Shown here: positions 44,726-56,929 of the stretch, piece by piece
Position numbering within the stretch: the stretch's first letter is position 1
Layout of the letters: each line of letters starts with the position of its first letter
Origin: Aphrophora alni
Taxonomy: Eukaryota; Arthropoda; Insecta; Hemiptera; Aphrophoridae
DNA length: 64,000 nt
Assembly: GCA_963513935.1 (NCBI GenBank)
Contig: OY740769.1
Location: forward strand, 109,037,762-109,101,761
Direction of reading: 5' to 3'
Made by a program: the position numbers and the translations under genes
The notes under the pieces: generated by a model
Databases searched by the model: none
Seen by the model: only the letters and a program-made list of their open reading frames with translations
Told to the model about the DNA's origin: nothing

Positions 44726-44834
44726 TGCTAACAGCATGTGGTTTTCCCAAGTGGTCATCCATCCTAATACTAACCAAGCCCAATGTTGCTTGACTTCGGT
44801 GATCTGATACAGGTCTGGCCAGGTGGCCATCTGA
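44726..44834 (-). pseudogene. 5S rRNA-like sequence
   Basis: Read on the minus strand, the order matches eukaryotic 5S rRNA: GGCCATCTGGCCAGACC-like start, GATCACCGAAGTCAAGCAAC (the CCGAAGTTAAGCA box), TTGGGCTTGGTTAGTATTAG, GGATGACCACTTGGGAAAAC and CATGCTGT. It covers most of the 120-base length but has many substitutions and a weak 5' end. It is either a decayed 5S pseudogene or the head of a 5S-derived (SINE3-type) element. It lies in TRAPPC2 intron 1, on the opposite strand. Confidence 0.8.
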
Positions 44835-45719
44835 ATTTTTCTTTTTTAAATATTGTGACGAACTTGACAATAAGTCTTAAAGACTTTCTAAATAATTGAA
44901 ATTACACACTGCATCTTCACTGTTCAGTGGTTTTAATAACACTAATCCAACGATATAAACATTGTGGTGTGTAGGTTACCTACAAATACGTCATTGTAAT
45001 ATGTCGAATTTGAAATGAAAACTTTGATGTCACCTAAAACTATTATTATTCTTATGAAAACAGGTATGTAGTACAAAGATAAGGAGGGAAAAAAATCTTA
45101 ATTGGAGTGCTACAGTGAATAATTACATTAGTTTACTAGAAAATAATAAATAAAAAAGTACAAAATCCAGGTTTTGTTAGTTTATTACAAATGGAAATCC
45201 AGCTCTGGTCAACACTGGTGACGAATGCCTAAGTTAATACTTATCTCTACGTTATTCAAGTTAGTGTATGTATCATCGCTCAATGTATATTTGTTATTGA
45301 CAAAAGTAGTTTAGTTTTATTAGATCTGGCGGTAATCATGGAGTGTACATACCGGTTGAATTTAGTGGCGAAATATCATGAAATATTTTACTACCTTCCT
45401 TAATTTAAAAGAATTAAAACATATTTGATGTCGGAAAACACTTTTGAAGTACCAAAATGCATTAGTTTAGTAGAAAATAACAATTTTAAAAACAAGAATT
45501 CCAAGTGTGTTTAGGTTACAACATTCATTTACTTGTTATGTACGTTCATTCATATTACTACATTAGTCGTTAGTGAATGTTTTATCTCTCAATGTTTATG
45601 TTATGACTACTTTAGTCAAGTTAGTGAATATATTATCCCATGAAGTCACATGACTTTTAACAGTCAAATTAAGAAACTAAATATATAAAAGATAAAAGTA
45701 ATATTCATAATAAGCGTAA
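44835..45719. other. Intronic DNA, no gene
   Basis: TTAATTGGAGTGCTACAGTG near 45100 is related to AATTGGAGCGCTACAGTA at about 44575, so repeat fragments of the same family extend here. Nothing codes for a recognised protein. The 5' end of the Penelope-like element probably lies within the last part. Confidence 0.4.
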
Positions 45720-45726
45720 AGCCAAT

Positions 45727-46508
45727 ATGTTTTCTAAACACCAATTCTATGATAGAGTTATCAACTTATCCAATACTAGTTTTGATAATAAAGAAATGAA
45801 GATTCTTAAGAATTGTACTAATTTGTTCCCTAATAACATTTGCCAATACTTGAGAGTTATGAACCCCCAACCTCCCAGATTGTATGGCCTACCTGTTCAT
45901 CCTGTTCATCCCGTAGTATCATTTAACAATGTTCCTACTTATAAATTGGCCCCAAAAGTCAATACTGTATTTAAAAGTGCCACTAATTTCACATCTAAAT
46001 ATAGTATTAAGAATTCTTTAGATTTAATTAATAAAATTGTAAATGTTACTATATACCTTCTAATGCTAAAATTGTATCTTTCGATTGTAAAAGTCTTTTT
46101 ACAAGTATACCCATTAACCAATGTAAAAATATAGTCAATGACACAATTAGCGATACCAATGGTGATACAACAATTAGTAATGAATTAAAAACAGCCAGAG
46201 AAATTTGCATTAATCAACAAATAAAAGGGTTGGAAATGGGTTCACCTCTTCTAGCAGAAATTCTCATGGCTGATTTCGAAAATAATTTATTTGGTAAAGA
46301 CAATCCTTTATTTAAAAATATAATTTATTGGTACCGTTATGTTGACGATGTTTTGTGTTTGTTTAGTGACACTAATAGGCAGTTACTTAAAACCATAAAT
46401 TCTGTAAATAGCAACATTCAGTTCACTATGGAAGTGGGTATAAATAACAGCATCAATTTCTTGGATCTTAACATTAATATCAGTGATAGGCTAGTTATCA
46501 TAAATTAA
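45727..46508 (+). pseudogene. Penelope-like reverse transcriptase
   Basis: The N-terminal part is open at 45727-46134 and includes YGLPVHPVHP and the helical TFKS-NFTSKYSI region. A frameshift near 46050 leads to motif A, SFDCKSLFTSIP, which keeps its Asp. It continues to GLEMGSPLLAEILMADFE (motif B) and YRYVDDVLCLF (motif C, intact YVDD at about 46335). The segment NNSINFLDLNI follows. Frameshifts separate it from the endonuclease. Confidence 0.88.
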
Positions 46509-47152
46509 AAATTTTCAGAAAACCTACTTATACAGATACTTTTCACAGCATGATACATAGACTTATTATTGTACCTCCCTCACCTAATGACTTCAATGAT
46601 GAACTGAATGTCGTAAAACAAATTGCTGTTAATAATAAGTATGATACTATTGAAATAGTTAAATATTGTAAATTATCTTATATCAACAAAACTAGTTATA
46701 AAATCAGTAACCTTATTTCAACTAAATGTAATCGTAAAGTTGCCTTTTATTGTACAAAAAATCTAGGGAAAATGTTGGTTAATAATAAAGATAAAAAAGA
46801 AATGTTAGAAAATAGTGGAGTTTATAAAATATCTTGTCAAAATTGTGACTCTGAGTACATAGGTCAATCAGGTAGATCTATAAAAGTTAGAATTAAAGAA
46901 CATGTAAATAGCTGGAAACATGCCTATAGAAACTCTAACTTTGCTAACCACCTTTTGGACTCTGGTCATATTTTTGATCCGAAATTGAATGTTAAACTCT
47001 TATATATAGAAAATAAAAGCAATAGATTAAATAATTTAGAATGTTTAGAAATAAATAGATCTATTTCACTTAGGCCTATTTTCAACTTAAATGACCAAAT
47101 TGTATTAAATTCATCACCCCTTCTAAAACCCATCCTTAACATAGTTCATTAA
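46509..47152 (+). pseudogene. Penelope-like linker and GIY-YIG endonuclease
   Basis: The frame opens with KPTYTDTFHS (46520-46550) and runs through 46550-47152. The GIY-YIG module reads GVYKISCQNCDSEYIGQSGR (about residues 90-109 of the 200-residue frame), then RIKEHVNSW, and NHLLDSGHIF. The CxxC before YIG and the His/Asn downstream match the Penelope family. The terminal region after the nuclease is normal in length. Confidence 0.9.
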
Positions 47153-47270
47153 CCTTCATCTACCTGCTAGGTCATTTCCCCCTACCTTTCCTGATTTCTC
47201 TATTGTATTTCAGTTTCCTGTTACTTGTGTATGTATATATAGTTGTCTATACCTGTTAATTATCAGTTAA

Positions 47271-47293
47271 CCGGTGATGCCGCAAGGCGAAAC
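47271..47293 (+). ncRNA. Hammerhead-ribozyme-like motif, degenerate
   Basis: CCGGTGATGCC GCAA GGCGAAAC fits the Penelope hammerhead layout: box, stem II with a GCAA tetraloop, then GAAAC. Compared with CTGATGA, the box shows two changes (CCGGTGA), so cleavage is not expected. It lies 120 bases after the endonuclease stop, the expected place in the element's terminal repeat. Confidence 0.6.
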
Positions 47294-47668
47294 AATTGTA
47301 GCTCATTTATATTATTAAAATATTTTGAAACTTTAAGCTTTATTGCTTTATTTTATCCTTAAAAATGTAAGTGTAACGCAACATATATAAAGGCCAAACA
47401 GGACAAAAGTTAAAAACATGATTTAAGGAAAATCATTTATAGTTAGTTTCTAAGACACACATTCTGAAAAGTCGTAACAAAAAGTACACTTTTATAAATA
47501 CAGTATAACATTTAAAATGTAGTTTAGAAATAAAAAGACTATACCTAACCTAACTTGTTCTCGACATCAACAATTTATTGTGTAGATTGTAAATGTCATG
47601 TGATAATCCAATACTATTGAACCAATTTCACACTTACAATTATTGTATAGATGTCCTGTCATAGAATG

Positions 47669-48630
47669 TGGCAACATCTTCCCCTACACAAAAACACAGT
47701 AATCCTCTTATCCCTGATATTGAAACTATAAGACTAGGTCAAATAGATATTTCATTTCTTCCATAACCCCCAAATTCTCACTTGTCCCATACATTTTATT
47801 GCTGCTTTAGAAATTTGTTATTTTGTCATTTTCATTCAGCCAGTTCCATATTACCCGAATTTAAAATTCTAATACTTTATATACTGTGAAACAGTATCTT
47901 CTTTATAATAGTTTATCTCTGGCAATGGTAAACATTGACATTTAACTTATACAAGAAATTGGCCTTCAAAACTGCATACTTCCCATGTTAGAAAAATGCT
48001 AAATAAAAATCTGTTTTTGGAGTGTAATTATTTTAAACTGCAACGAAGTTTCTTTTGTAACAAGTAATTTAAGGACTAATTTACAAGAAAACACTATATA
48101 ATATTTCTGTTAAATTTAGAAAATATGTTAGTAAGCGAGGCTTCAACATCTACATTTTTTCCATCATATCATATTTCAATATTCTTGTATCATACCATAT
48201 GCTTATTAAACATCATAGGGGTCATTTGTATTGGTTATAATGATAATCAATCTTAACTTGTATTAAAATATGATGATTTCAATAATTGTAATTTTGAATA
48301 TAAATAGTACGGTATTTTATGTAGTTTTAATTGTCAATATTTCTAAAATCACCATTTATTTCAATCTATATAGCCTATATTGTTTTTCTTGTAGATTGAT
48401 CCTTTAGTGATATTGTTTCAAAAGAAATTTTGTTCCAGAATTAATTAATTAATGAGTGAAAACTATGGAATATCAAAATTTTAATGCACTATAATACTAT
48501 TTTAGGGGATTTGTGAGGAATTTGAAGGTTTTAGGAAACAAAAAATATAATTTTGATATTTTATTTGTAGTATAAATAAATGAATTATAGGATTATGGTA
48601 TTTAAGGTGAGGGGAGATGTTGCCACTTTA
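47669..48630. mobile_element. Possible MITE, about 960 bp
   Basis: The ends are imperfect inverted repeats: GTGGCAACATCTTCCCCTAC at 47669, and GGTGAGGGGAGATGTTGCCAC ending near 48626, of which about 17 positions pair. The interior is AT-rich and without ORFs. No target duplication was established, and the inverted pair could also be the inward-facing ends of neighbouring elements. Confidence 0.4.
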
Positions 48631-49599
48631 TGCAACACTCAATTGACTCTTGACCTAATAATCCATACCTTTTTAATATCTATAGTAACTTATATGGATA
48701 AATAATGTTTTTATCTAATTATTGTAAAAACTTCTGACGCTCAACGGCATCATCAGCTTATTGCATCGCCATAACATTGCTACGCGAATGACACCAATAG
48801 GCGTTTATGTTATTTCACAATGTAGCGTTTCAAATATAGAAACCCTCCATGCTAATCTCATGCTAAAAATTTAACAGCCAGGAGGTGCTGTACCCTAGCG
48901 GTATTCAAGTGAAAGCAGTATTGGAGGATTTCTGTTCCTCCTTCGCCGTAGGCTGAGAAATCTGTACTTTGCTGCCATACAGTCTAGCATTTGTCGTTCG
49001 GAGACAAACGCAAGAAGAATGAATACTCTAAAAGCTGAAAAATTTAAAAGTGTAATTACAAAAGTGTTGCGATTTCAATTCATGAATTGTGTAAATTGAA
49101 TAATCTATTCATAATATGTCATCAAAGTTCTTTTCAAAAGTAATACAACCAAATAGCTTTCGTGGATTGTTACAATTGATCCTCTTTTGAACCAGATAAA
49201 GAAAAATTACTTATCTAATTACTGAGTTAGCTATATTAAAATCTGTATTGTCTTAATGAATGTAAAAAATTCAAATATGCTTTTCAATTATAAATAAATT
49301 TTGGCATGCAAGTAGAACATAACTTTGTAAATTCAAACAGCCGTTTTTAAACAAAATATTAGTTCATTTAAATTGCAGTCATTATAAAAGTGAAATTTTA
49401 ATTGAGTTATTTAAAATATATAACATTCTTATTTTCAATGAAATACCTAAATTACAGTTTTAGTTCATCAAGCTTAGTTACAGAGAAACATATTGCATTA
49501 TAAATCAAGAATCAGCAGTGTTTAAACTTGAAACAAGTCTTGTTCAAGTTACTAATTCAATCCTGTATATTTCTCAGCTCATGCTGGTTCAAGTTCAAG
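48631..49599. other. Intronic DNA, no gene
   Basis: The segment 48730-49020 is less AT-rich and holds short GC-richer stretches (ACGCTCAACGGCATCATCAG, CTGTACCCTAGCGG), but no coding frame or element end was recognised. Confidence 0.4.
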
Positions 49600-50240
49600 T
49601 CAAGTTTCAAGTCAACTTGCAAGAGACATTTCCACTAAGTCTCCAGCGTGAACAATTTCAAGTTATCCGACCGCACGCAATGTAAAAAAGAAAAACCAAA
49701 AAAAAAAAAAACAAAACAAACTTGAACTCATGTAATCTGTCTTTTGAAACAAAAATATTTTGTTTATTGCTAAGGAGTTTAATTGTCTGTTTTTCAACAA
49801 TGTTTTAGGCTGTAATAAATAAAAAATATTAATTAATTTAAAAAAAACAAATTATTGGACGGGATAAGCTAGCAATTTTCGACCTCACGACCCCATAAGG
49901 GTTAATTTTCTAAATTCTAAAATTGACGTCAATATACTTATAAAAATCTTTCCTCTCGTGACAAAATTTCTTAATTTTTTTTAACGTTGGCCAACGTAAC
50001 CATAATTACATAATAAGCATTTTAAAACTGTTTATAATAAGCTTAATTTTATGAACAACATTTGTAATTCTGTCACTCTTAAGTGAAACTTGTTATCATT
50101 ATTGTTAAACAAAAATTTTTTTGTAATTTTGAATAAAAGGGAGGGTTTACTAAATTTAATTTTTTTTCTTTTTGGAGAGGGTTTGTTTAATTGTTTGTAA
50201 ATTTAACTTAAGGGCGTATCAGAATATTTTTTTTTATAAC
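49600..50240 (+). repeat. LTR-like repeat, copy C (inverted relative to A and B)
   Basis: In reverse complement it carries the same ordered landmarks as copies A and B: AACCCTTATGGGGTCGTGAG (about 49883-49903 region), GACGTCAAT (49924-49933 region), GTTGGCCAAC (49986-49995), and a purine-rich GGAGAGGG tract at about 50175 where the others have a C-run. A CAAG-rich stretch (TTCAAGTTCAAGTCAAGTTT) at about 49582 lies just outside. Boundaries are approximate; no retroelement internal region adjoins it. Confidence 0.5.
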
Positions 50241-50725
50241 TAATATTACTTATTTCAAATTCTCTTTACAATAAATCAATCTGTTATGAGTTAATCTGTA
50301 TTTCTTTTCCTGTAAATAGTTAACTCAGGTACCACTGGTTTCAAAAGAAGGTAAGGTTAACGAGATAACTAATTATAGAATTCTCCCCAGGTCCAGTACA
50401 ATCTTCTGAATTTTGGTAATTTTCCCTTTTCAATGGTACAAAAAGTATGAATGGAAATAAAACTAACATTATTGCTATGATTTACCACATAATGTTACTT
50501 AAATTTAAATTTAGGTAATTTTAAGATTTAAAAAATACCTAGTTTCCTTTCACTAAAAATTCATTATTTATACTAGCCTATATACGCTTTTGTTTTTTAC
50601 TGGTAGTGTTTCTGAAAACATTCTCCTAAACACAACACTGTATTGCCATCACGAGCTCCAAGTCAGTAGGTTGAGCCCTTGTGAATTCCTGTACACAAAC
50701 ATACAACACACCATTTTTAAAGAAT

Positions 50726-52260
50726 TCAACTATTTATACCCATAGGTGACTTGGTTGGCAATTTTATGTTTGTGTGTCTTACCTGATCTTTTGTAGGTCT
50801 CTTTCTAATTGGTGTCAACAGACCCTGAATAATTTTCATCCTGCAGTCTAATAATATAATTTTTCTACCAATTGTATATTTGTTGAACAAAAACAAAGAA
50901 TTAAGCAATCTCATTCGTAATATACACAAATACATTTGTATACCAGTGTATGGTTTTGCATTTGGTTGGATAATAACTGAGGAGCTTGTCCTGTCTGTCG
51001 AAACCTGTCACCAATAATAAGTAAAGGTTTTAATTTTATTTATCCCCTTTTATTTTTCACTTGGTTCATCACGTTTTAAATTTATTAGAAATATAAAGAA
51101 CTGATCTAGTGTTTTGCCATTATGCCTTCAAGGTACAGAGTAGTAGTTTCCCCTTTCTTCAGCTTCTGATTTATGAGTTTTTAGAGGTTTCCTTCCTTTT
51201 AACATTAAAAAAAAAATGTTACATATGTTTTTTCATTAAGGTGCTTTGCCAGATAAATAAAAATTATACTATTATAAAAATTGTCAACATACAACGAATA
51301 ACCTTTGTTGAGTAAATTCATCCTGGAGTAAATTCATGACCAAATTTTCTGTGTGACCTGCACCTGAAAATCGTCCATTTCTCCTGCATAAAAATATTAA
51401 ATTTTAAGATTAGTCCATTAGACTCTCTTATAATGTAGAACTTTATACCATATTAGTGCTTTTGTTTTTTATGTATTGCCTAAATACATCTTTGCCAAAG
51501 TATCATTGATTCATCCAGTAACAACTCTCTTCCAGTATAATAAATACAGCTCATCTTGTTATTAAAATATCCAGTAAGAGGTCTGACTTTTTGTAACCTG
51601 TTCTTTTTAGTTTGATTTTCTTTTAAAAAGCGTAAGCATATCATTAATAATAAAAATCTGTTTCTGGACATATATTCGACGAAGTTTAAAAAAGTTTATT
51701 TGTAAACCAGTATTGTTGCAAGCGAAGCGTGATTTTAAAAGTTTATTTGTAAACCAGTATTGTTGCAAGCGAAGCATTTGTACAACATCCGTGTAAAAAT
51801 AAATGTCTCTAGTTCACACAAAATTAGGTCTTTCCATTTCGTAAGTCCTTAGTGTAAATATTGTTTCCTTTACAATAGCCTCAGGAAAGTTTCTATCTAT
51901 TATCAGGTTGACATATTCTATTTGTTGATTATATTCAGGATTTTCAATCTCATTCTTGGATAAATAAAAAAGTTTTCATTTCTTCAGTATCACTTCACAC
52001 ATTATGCTAGGGAGATTAGTATTATATGTATCAGGTAGAATAGACATAGGTAGAGTAGAAATACCTGTAATAGACAATTCCGGAGCTTTTTCATTATCAC
52101 AATCTGATTCACTTCCAGTAGGGCTGTAACTCTCAGCACTAAATAAGAATCTGATTCTAAATCAGAATTGTACAATCTGTCAATCTCACTATTTGATAAA
52201 TCATGTGTTTTTCGTACGTTTAATCAGATTTCTCATTACTCTTTTTTAGTTCGTTTAACA
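50726..52260 (-). pseudogene. piggyBac transposase relic
   Basis: An acidic N-terminal stretch (about 52050-52260) is followed by YMSRNRFLLLMICLRF, then KVRPLTGYF, then LLLDESMILW (51480-51671). This is the conserved start of the piggyBac catalytic domain, with the DESM aspartate. Next come FRQYIKNK and, near 51330, remnants of the domain core, then KLKKGETT near 51190. The C-terminal MRLLNSLFLFNKY and IIQGLLTP fall at 50726-50935. Frameshifts and stops are numerous. The family's usual length is about 550-600 residues. Confidence 0.82.
51690..51775. repeat. Tandem duplication, 47-bp period
   Basis: AAAAGTTTATTTGTAAACCA followed by GTATTGTTGCAAGCGAAGC occurs twice in tandem with a 47-base period, inside the piggyBac transposase relic. 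It disrupts that reading frame. Confidence 0.92.
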
Positions 52261-52743
52261 AACACAACAAAAAAAGTGAAAGTGTGGGGGAAGGTAAAAT
52301 AATAAAAGAAACAGTTCTAAGACGTATACACTATTAAACAATGGCATAAACTGAATCCTTAACATAGAAAATAGCGGGAAAGCTTCGCACCCCAAGAATG
52401 CCCATTGGCATCAGTCCCACACCACACAGCCAATTAGCTACATGATCAGACAGTCAACATGCCAACGTAAAGTTGAGACAATTATACCACGATGTGGAAC
52501 TGGCTCAATAATATTGTCACATGACATTTATAATCTACACAATGAATATTTGACATCAGGGACAAATTAGGTTTGGTACTGTTCTATTATTTCCATTTAC
52601 AATTTATAGGTTATGGCTATAAAAGTGTGGTTTTTTACTCTTTGTATATGTTAGGATACATTACATGCACCATAACAGAAGGCTTTTGGATCGCTCTTAT
52701 GTAATTTTGTTTTGTACTAATAGTGTAAATCTTATGATTTCAG

Positions 52744-52977
52744 AAAGAAGATCATAGGCATTTGAATCAATTTGTAGCACATTCAGCTTTGGATTTAGTA
52801 GATGAACATATGTGGAAAAGTAACAATATGTATTTGAAGAATGTAGATAAGTTTAACCAATGGTTTGTCTCTGCCTTTGTAACAGCAAGTCATATGAGAT
52901 TTATCATGGTCCATGACAATAAAAACGAAGACGGAATTAAAAATTTCTTTATGGAAATGTATGAAATGTATATAAAG
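52744..52977 (+). CDS. TRAPPC2: TRAPPC2 (sedlin) exon 2
   Basis: Seventy-eight codons run from [10 protein letters not shown] to MYEMYIK, flanked by TTTCAG on the left and GTAATA on the right. The segment has the highly conserved sedlin motifs [37 protein letters not shown], and MRFIMVHD. These make up the central helices and strands of the longin fold that contact other TRAPP subunits. The exon is free of frameshifts and its phase matches both neighbours. Confidence 0.95.
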
Positions 52978-53224
52978 GTAATATTGTAGTTTTATTCAAC
53001 TACATTGTTTACAATTCATGAGGAGTCACTTTTAGGCACAGTATTTCTATTTTATTTTTAAGTCACTATCAATGGCATTATTTTGAGGGGGGGGGGGGCA
53101 AAAGTTGAGTACAGAATGATATAGGTAACTAAGGTACTAATCAAAAATCGTCTCCAACCTCAAGTCAAGCCATTATACCAATCGGAGAGTTTCTACCTCT
53201 TAATGTTGTATTTCATTGTGGTTC

Positions 53225-55000
53225 TGATGTAATTAATAAAACAACTGTTGTAAAGTAAGTAAAAGTAAAATACTTTATTCATATATAGAACAGAACACAA
53301 TCATTAAATGTACGCCAGCCCTCTGGTTGCTACCCATAATGCACCAGGCCTACACCAGTGCATTGCCAACATGATGTAATCATGTCTGATTATATCAAAC
53401 ATCTCCTTTTTTATAAAAATAAAATGAATACAATTTTTTATCAAATAAACTATCAATTAAAACAACAACGTAATAATTAACTAGAACAAAATATAATTTA
53501 ACTTCTTAATTTTGATTTTTGCCTGACCATGTAACTACTTTAGGAATATTTTCAAAGTTTGGAGACTTGACTTGAGCTTTCATTTTCATATTATTGCTAT
53601 CAATTTCAGTGTGAACAGAATTATCAGATAGAGAGTTTATATTAAGCTTACATTCTGGGTTATTATAAGAAGGTGGTTTATTTATAGATTTTGATCAATA
53701 TTTCCTTTTTCTCCTAATCATCCTCCCATCATCTAGTTTGACTATAAATGACTTTGGGGTATTGTGTTTGTCTATTATTTGGCCCGTTACTAGTTTGATC
53801 TCTATGTGAATCACTCAAAACTGGATATTATTTTTATTTTATGTTTCACAATTTAATCACTTTTTAGTATTTTTCTTAAACTTATTACAGATTATATCTA
53901 AATTATCAAGCCTTACTTCTAATACATTTTCCTCATCAAAACTTATACCTAATCCTGATTCGTCAATTGCAGATATGAATTATTCATTACGATCTCTTTA
54001 TTCACATCCATTACATTTTTAATCAATATTTATTATACACTCTCAAAAAGTTATTATAAACAAAATCATCAAATCTCTAACACAAAATTATTTTAAGTAA
54101 AAAGAAATTGCTCATTTCAATTACTAAAAAAAAAGGTTTTACCATCAATTATTAAATTTATGAAACCTCAATTAGACCAAAAAATATCGATTTCATTTAA
54201 GAGAACTCAACAATAAAGGATACATTAGAGAAAGTGGAGAAATACATTGGGCGCCATTTTTGTAAGTTGCTCTTCCCCAAACTCTTTTATCTATAATGCA
54301 ACTATGATTTTTATAACTATATGTTCTTACTTTTCACTTACCTGTAACGGTATACCCTGTTATTTTAGGCGATATCAATGGAACAGGTGTTCTCAATAAT
54401 ATTTTAGATACTCATTTTTTATAATTAATACTTAATTTATTGAACAAAACAAAACCTCTGTTCAACCTAAATCTAAACCTATGATTAATTATAACACACT
54501 ACAGTAATAAAAGTCATTGTTCATTCTAAAGTTGATTTTACTATTATTTATATTAAAAAAAAACTAATTGTCTATTTATACTTCTAAGATATTAGATAAA
54601 TTAATTTAAGTATCCGTATGCTATTTTATATCTTTTCCTTATTTACGGAGATACTAAATCCTGATCTAAGTTAACTAACAATTTATAACCTTTTGTTTTT
54701 CACTTGTCGTCTTTTACACAATTCTTTTAAAACACTTTAACATTTCGTTCAACTAACTTCTGTCCATCTCACTTTTAAAATGTTTATTTAAACTTTGACT
54801 AAATGACACTTATGTCCATTCCCTACGGGGACTCCTTCAACTGACTAACTTAGTAACGAGCTCTACTCCCGCTCCAAACATTTTTCTCAGAAATGTCCTG
54901 TTTATTTGGACATCGTATGATCATCCCTATTTCCTTATTTGGACATTGTGTGATCATTAACTCACCTCCTACTTGCTTCAAGAATGTTCTTTTTTATATA
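53225..55000 (-). mobile_element. Gypsy deletion derivative in TRAPPC2 intron 2
   Basis: On the minus strand there is a candidate primer-binding site, TGGCGCCCA (54248-54256), just inside a sequence ending CTTACA that looks like an LTR edge. A pol C-terminal remnant follows at 53515-53825. A polyadenylation-like GAATAAAGT lies at about 53270, preceded by GC-richer sequence. Nearly all of gag and pol is missing. The LTR pair could not be aligned by eye, so outer limits are approximate. Confidence 0.5.
53515..53825 (-). pseudogene. Gypsy pol C-terminal remnant
   Basis: The minus strand reads HIEIKLVTGQIIDKHNTPKS, then FIVKLDDGRMIRRKRKY. This is the pattern of the region after the integrase core in Gypsy polyproteins (SYIV.TEDGR..RRNRR). 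A polar tail follows and ends near VVTWSGKN. One stop is present. No integrase catalytic core is retained. Confidence 0.6.
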
Positions 55001-56192
55001 TGACACATTAAATTGTTAATTTAAATTCACCTTCTATTCATTTATTTCTCATACATTTTTATTTACATATATTTATTTTTTTTAACATTAAATTTGAACA
55101 AAATTATTATTTATTAATTGGTTGGAAGATGTCCCATGCTTACAGATTGCATTTCTTCAAAACATGACTTTAAAAAGTAGAACCCTTAAGTGCCGTTTAT
55201 GACCAAAAAGAAGAATTAGTGTTATCTTGGAATAATCTACATAAACGTTTGTGGAATTTTATTTTTTGTTTGACTGGATTTGCTCAAAACTAAGGATTTA
55301 AAAAAGTATCTTTATGGACAGTTATTGCCCCTTGAAAAGGTGGAACTTATTTTAGTCGTTATTGATTTTACTTTTTTTGTATACTAAGTAATGTTTTTTT
55401 AATTTGATTTTTTGTTTGAAATCAAGAAGTTTTAAAGTAGTAACCCGTAGGTGAAATTTGGGGCCAAAAGGGGAAAGAGATCCTTCGACAATAGATTGCC
55501 ATCATTGCTTTTTTCAAAACGTGAACTGGGTTTACTAAAAACTAGGATTAGGTTGCATTAAAGTGTAAAATATTCGAGAAAGAAACAATTTGTGTCTTCA
55601 TCAACGGGCACTTATAACAAGGCAGATAAAACAACCCAGCAAACAGCGAACAAAGTCTATTTCTCTAAACATTTTGTTGTACCTTGTTTTCAGTGCAAGA
55701 GATGTATGGGTGCACATCTGTAGGTAAAAACACATTAAGGTCATGAATCACTATCATTTTTAATAATGGACTGTCTTTTCCAAATCTAAGAAGATTATTA
55801 TTTTTCATAATTAATTATTTTAATAACGTGATAAATACAACAAAACTGGATCATTCAAATAAAAGAGTACTGCAGTATAATTCTTCTAATGATATATGTA
55901 ATAAAACAATTTCAATAATGGAGAATGGATTACCTGTATATATATATATATATATATGTTGTCTATTTATAATATTAGGGGCGGATACATAAATATAATA
56001 ATTGGTATTGCCTCACACATTTTGTGTGTAATTTTTTTTTCCACTTATACAGGTTTACATAGTCAATCAGTTCTCCTGTTCTTTTCTCTTCCTCCCTTAT
56101 TAACTATCTCTTATATTTCTTGCCTGTAGTCACACTTTAAAATCATTATCTTTGCAGGACTAGTGACTGTTAATTTTGAACACTTCTTAGAG
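55001..56192. other. Intronic DNA, no gene
   Basis: AT-rich; it contains a TA tract at 55938-55957. Near 54910-54960 the motif TATTTGGACATxGTxTGATCAT occurs twice, perhaps in the LTR region to the left. No coding region was recognised. Confidence 0.4.
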
Positions 56193-56885
56193 CAGAGGTG
56201 TCAAAACTCAATTTTGCAGAGGGCCATATATTAAATTTAGAATGTGTAGGCGGGCCAGATTCAAATAAAAAAAATGTACTGAATTATTATAACATTTTAT
56301 TCATTTAATTTTATAGTATAATATACGGTTGTTAAAAATCATATCAAAGTTATAAAAGAGGGTAATTATTTTGAGCTCAAGGATCCAGATACCTGACTTC
56401 TCTTGTTTTTGACAAGCTTATTGATGTCAGGTATCATATTCGTTGTAATTATTTTAAGAATTGATTGGAGATGTTCATTCGTAAGTCTTGTGCGATGTTT
56501 GTTCTTATTTATTTTCACGACGGAAAACATCTGCTCACATAAATAGGTGCTACCAAACATGCACAGAATGCATGCTACATGTTTTTTTAAATTTTGGGTA
56601 GTTTTCCAAACTCTTGAAATATTGTGTATAAAATGGAAGAGCGTTAACCTCTTTAAATTTTTCTTTCAAAATACTGTCCGATTGAAGATCTATCAACTCC
56701 ATTTGCAAATGAACTGGTGCCTATGAAGCTTCAAAATCAAATGGATTGTTGAAAGTTGGGAATTCCATTTTATTCATTTTGTGGAAGTCTTCAAAACGAT
56801 TGAATTCCGTGATTAGATTTTGCAGAAGTTGAGAATATTGATCCATTTTTTTTGGTCCACTAAGCCATATATATATATGGCTTAA

Positions 56886-56929
<44 letters not shown>

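Larger units (their letters stand above)
45720..47335 (+). mobile_element. Penelope-like element, 5'-truncated and frameshifted
   Basis: The RT and the GIY-YIG endonuclease occur in the order typical of Penelope-like elements, followed by a hammerhead-like motif (47271-47293) and an AT-rich tail. It lies in TRAPPC2 intron 1 in the sense orientation. Several frameshifts make it inactive. Confidence 0.9.
47470..52670 (-). mobile_element. Candidate piggyBac-like element with long inverted ends
   Basis: The sequences at about 47470-47640 and 52495-52670 are inverted and related (ATTGTGTAGATTGTAAATGT with CATGTGAT; the partner is ATTGTGTAGATTATAAATGT on the complement). They surround a piggyBac transposase relic on the minus strand (50726-52260), LTR-like copy C and a possible MITE. 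I infer one element, later filled with others. No TTAA pair could be fixed at the outer ends. The right arm stops about 75 bases before TRAPPC2 exon 2. Confidence 0.5.
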
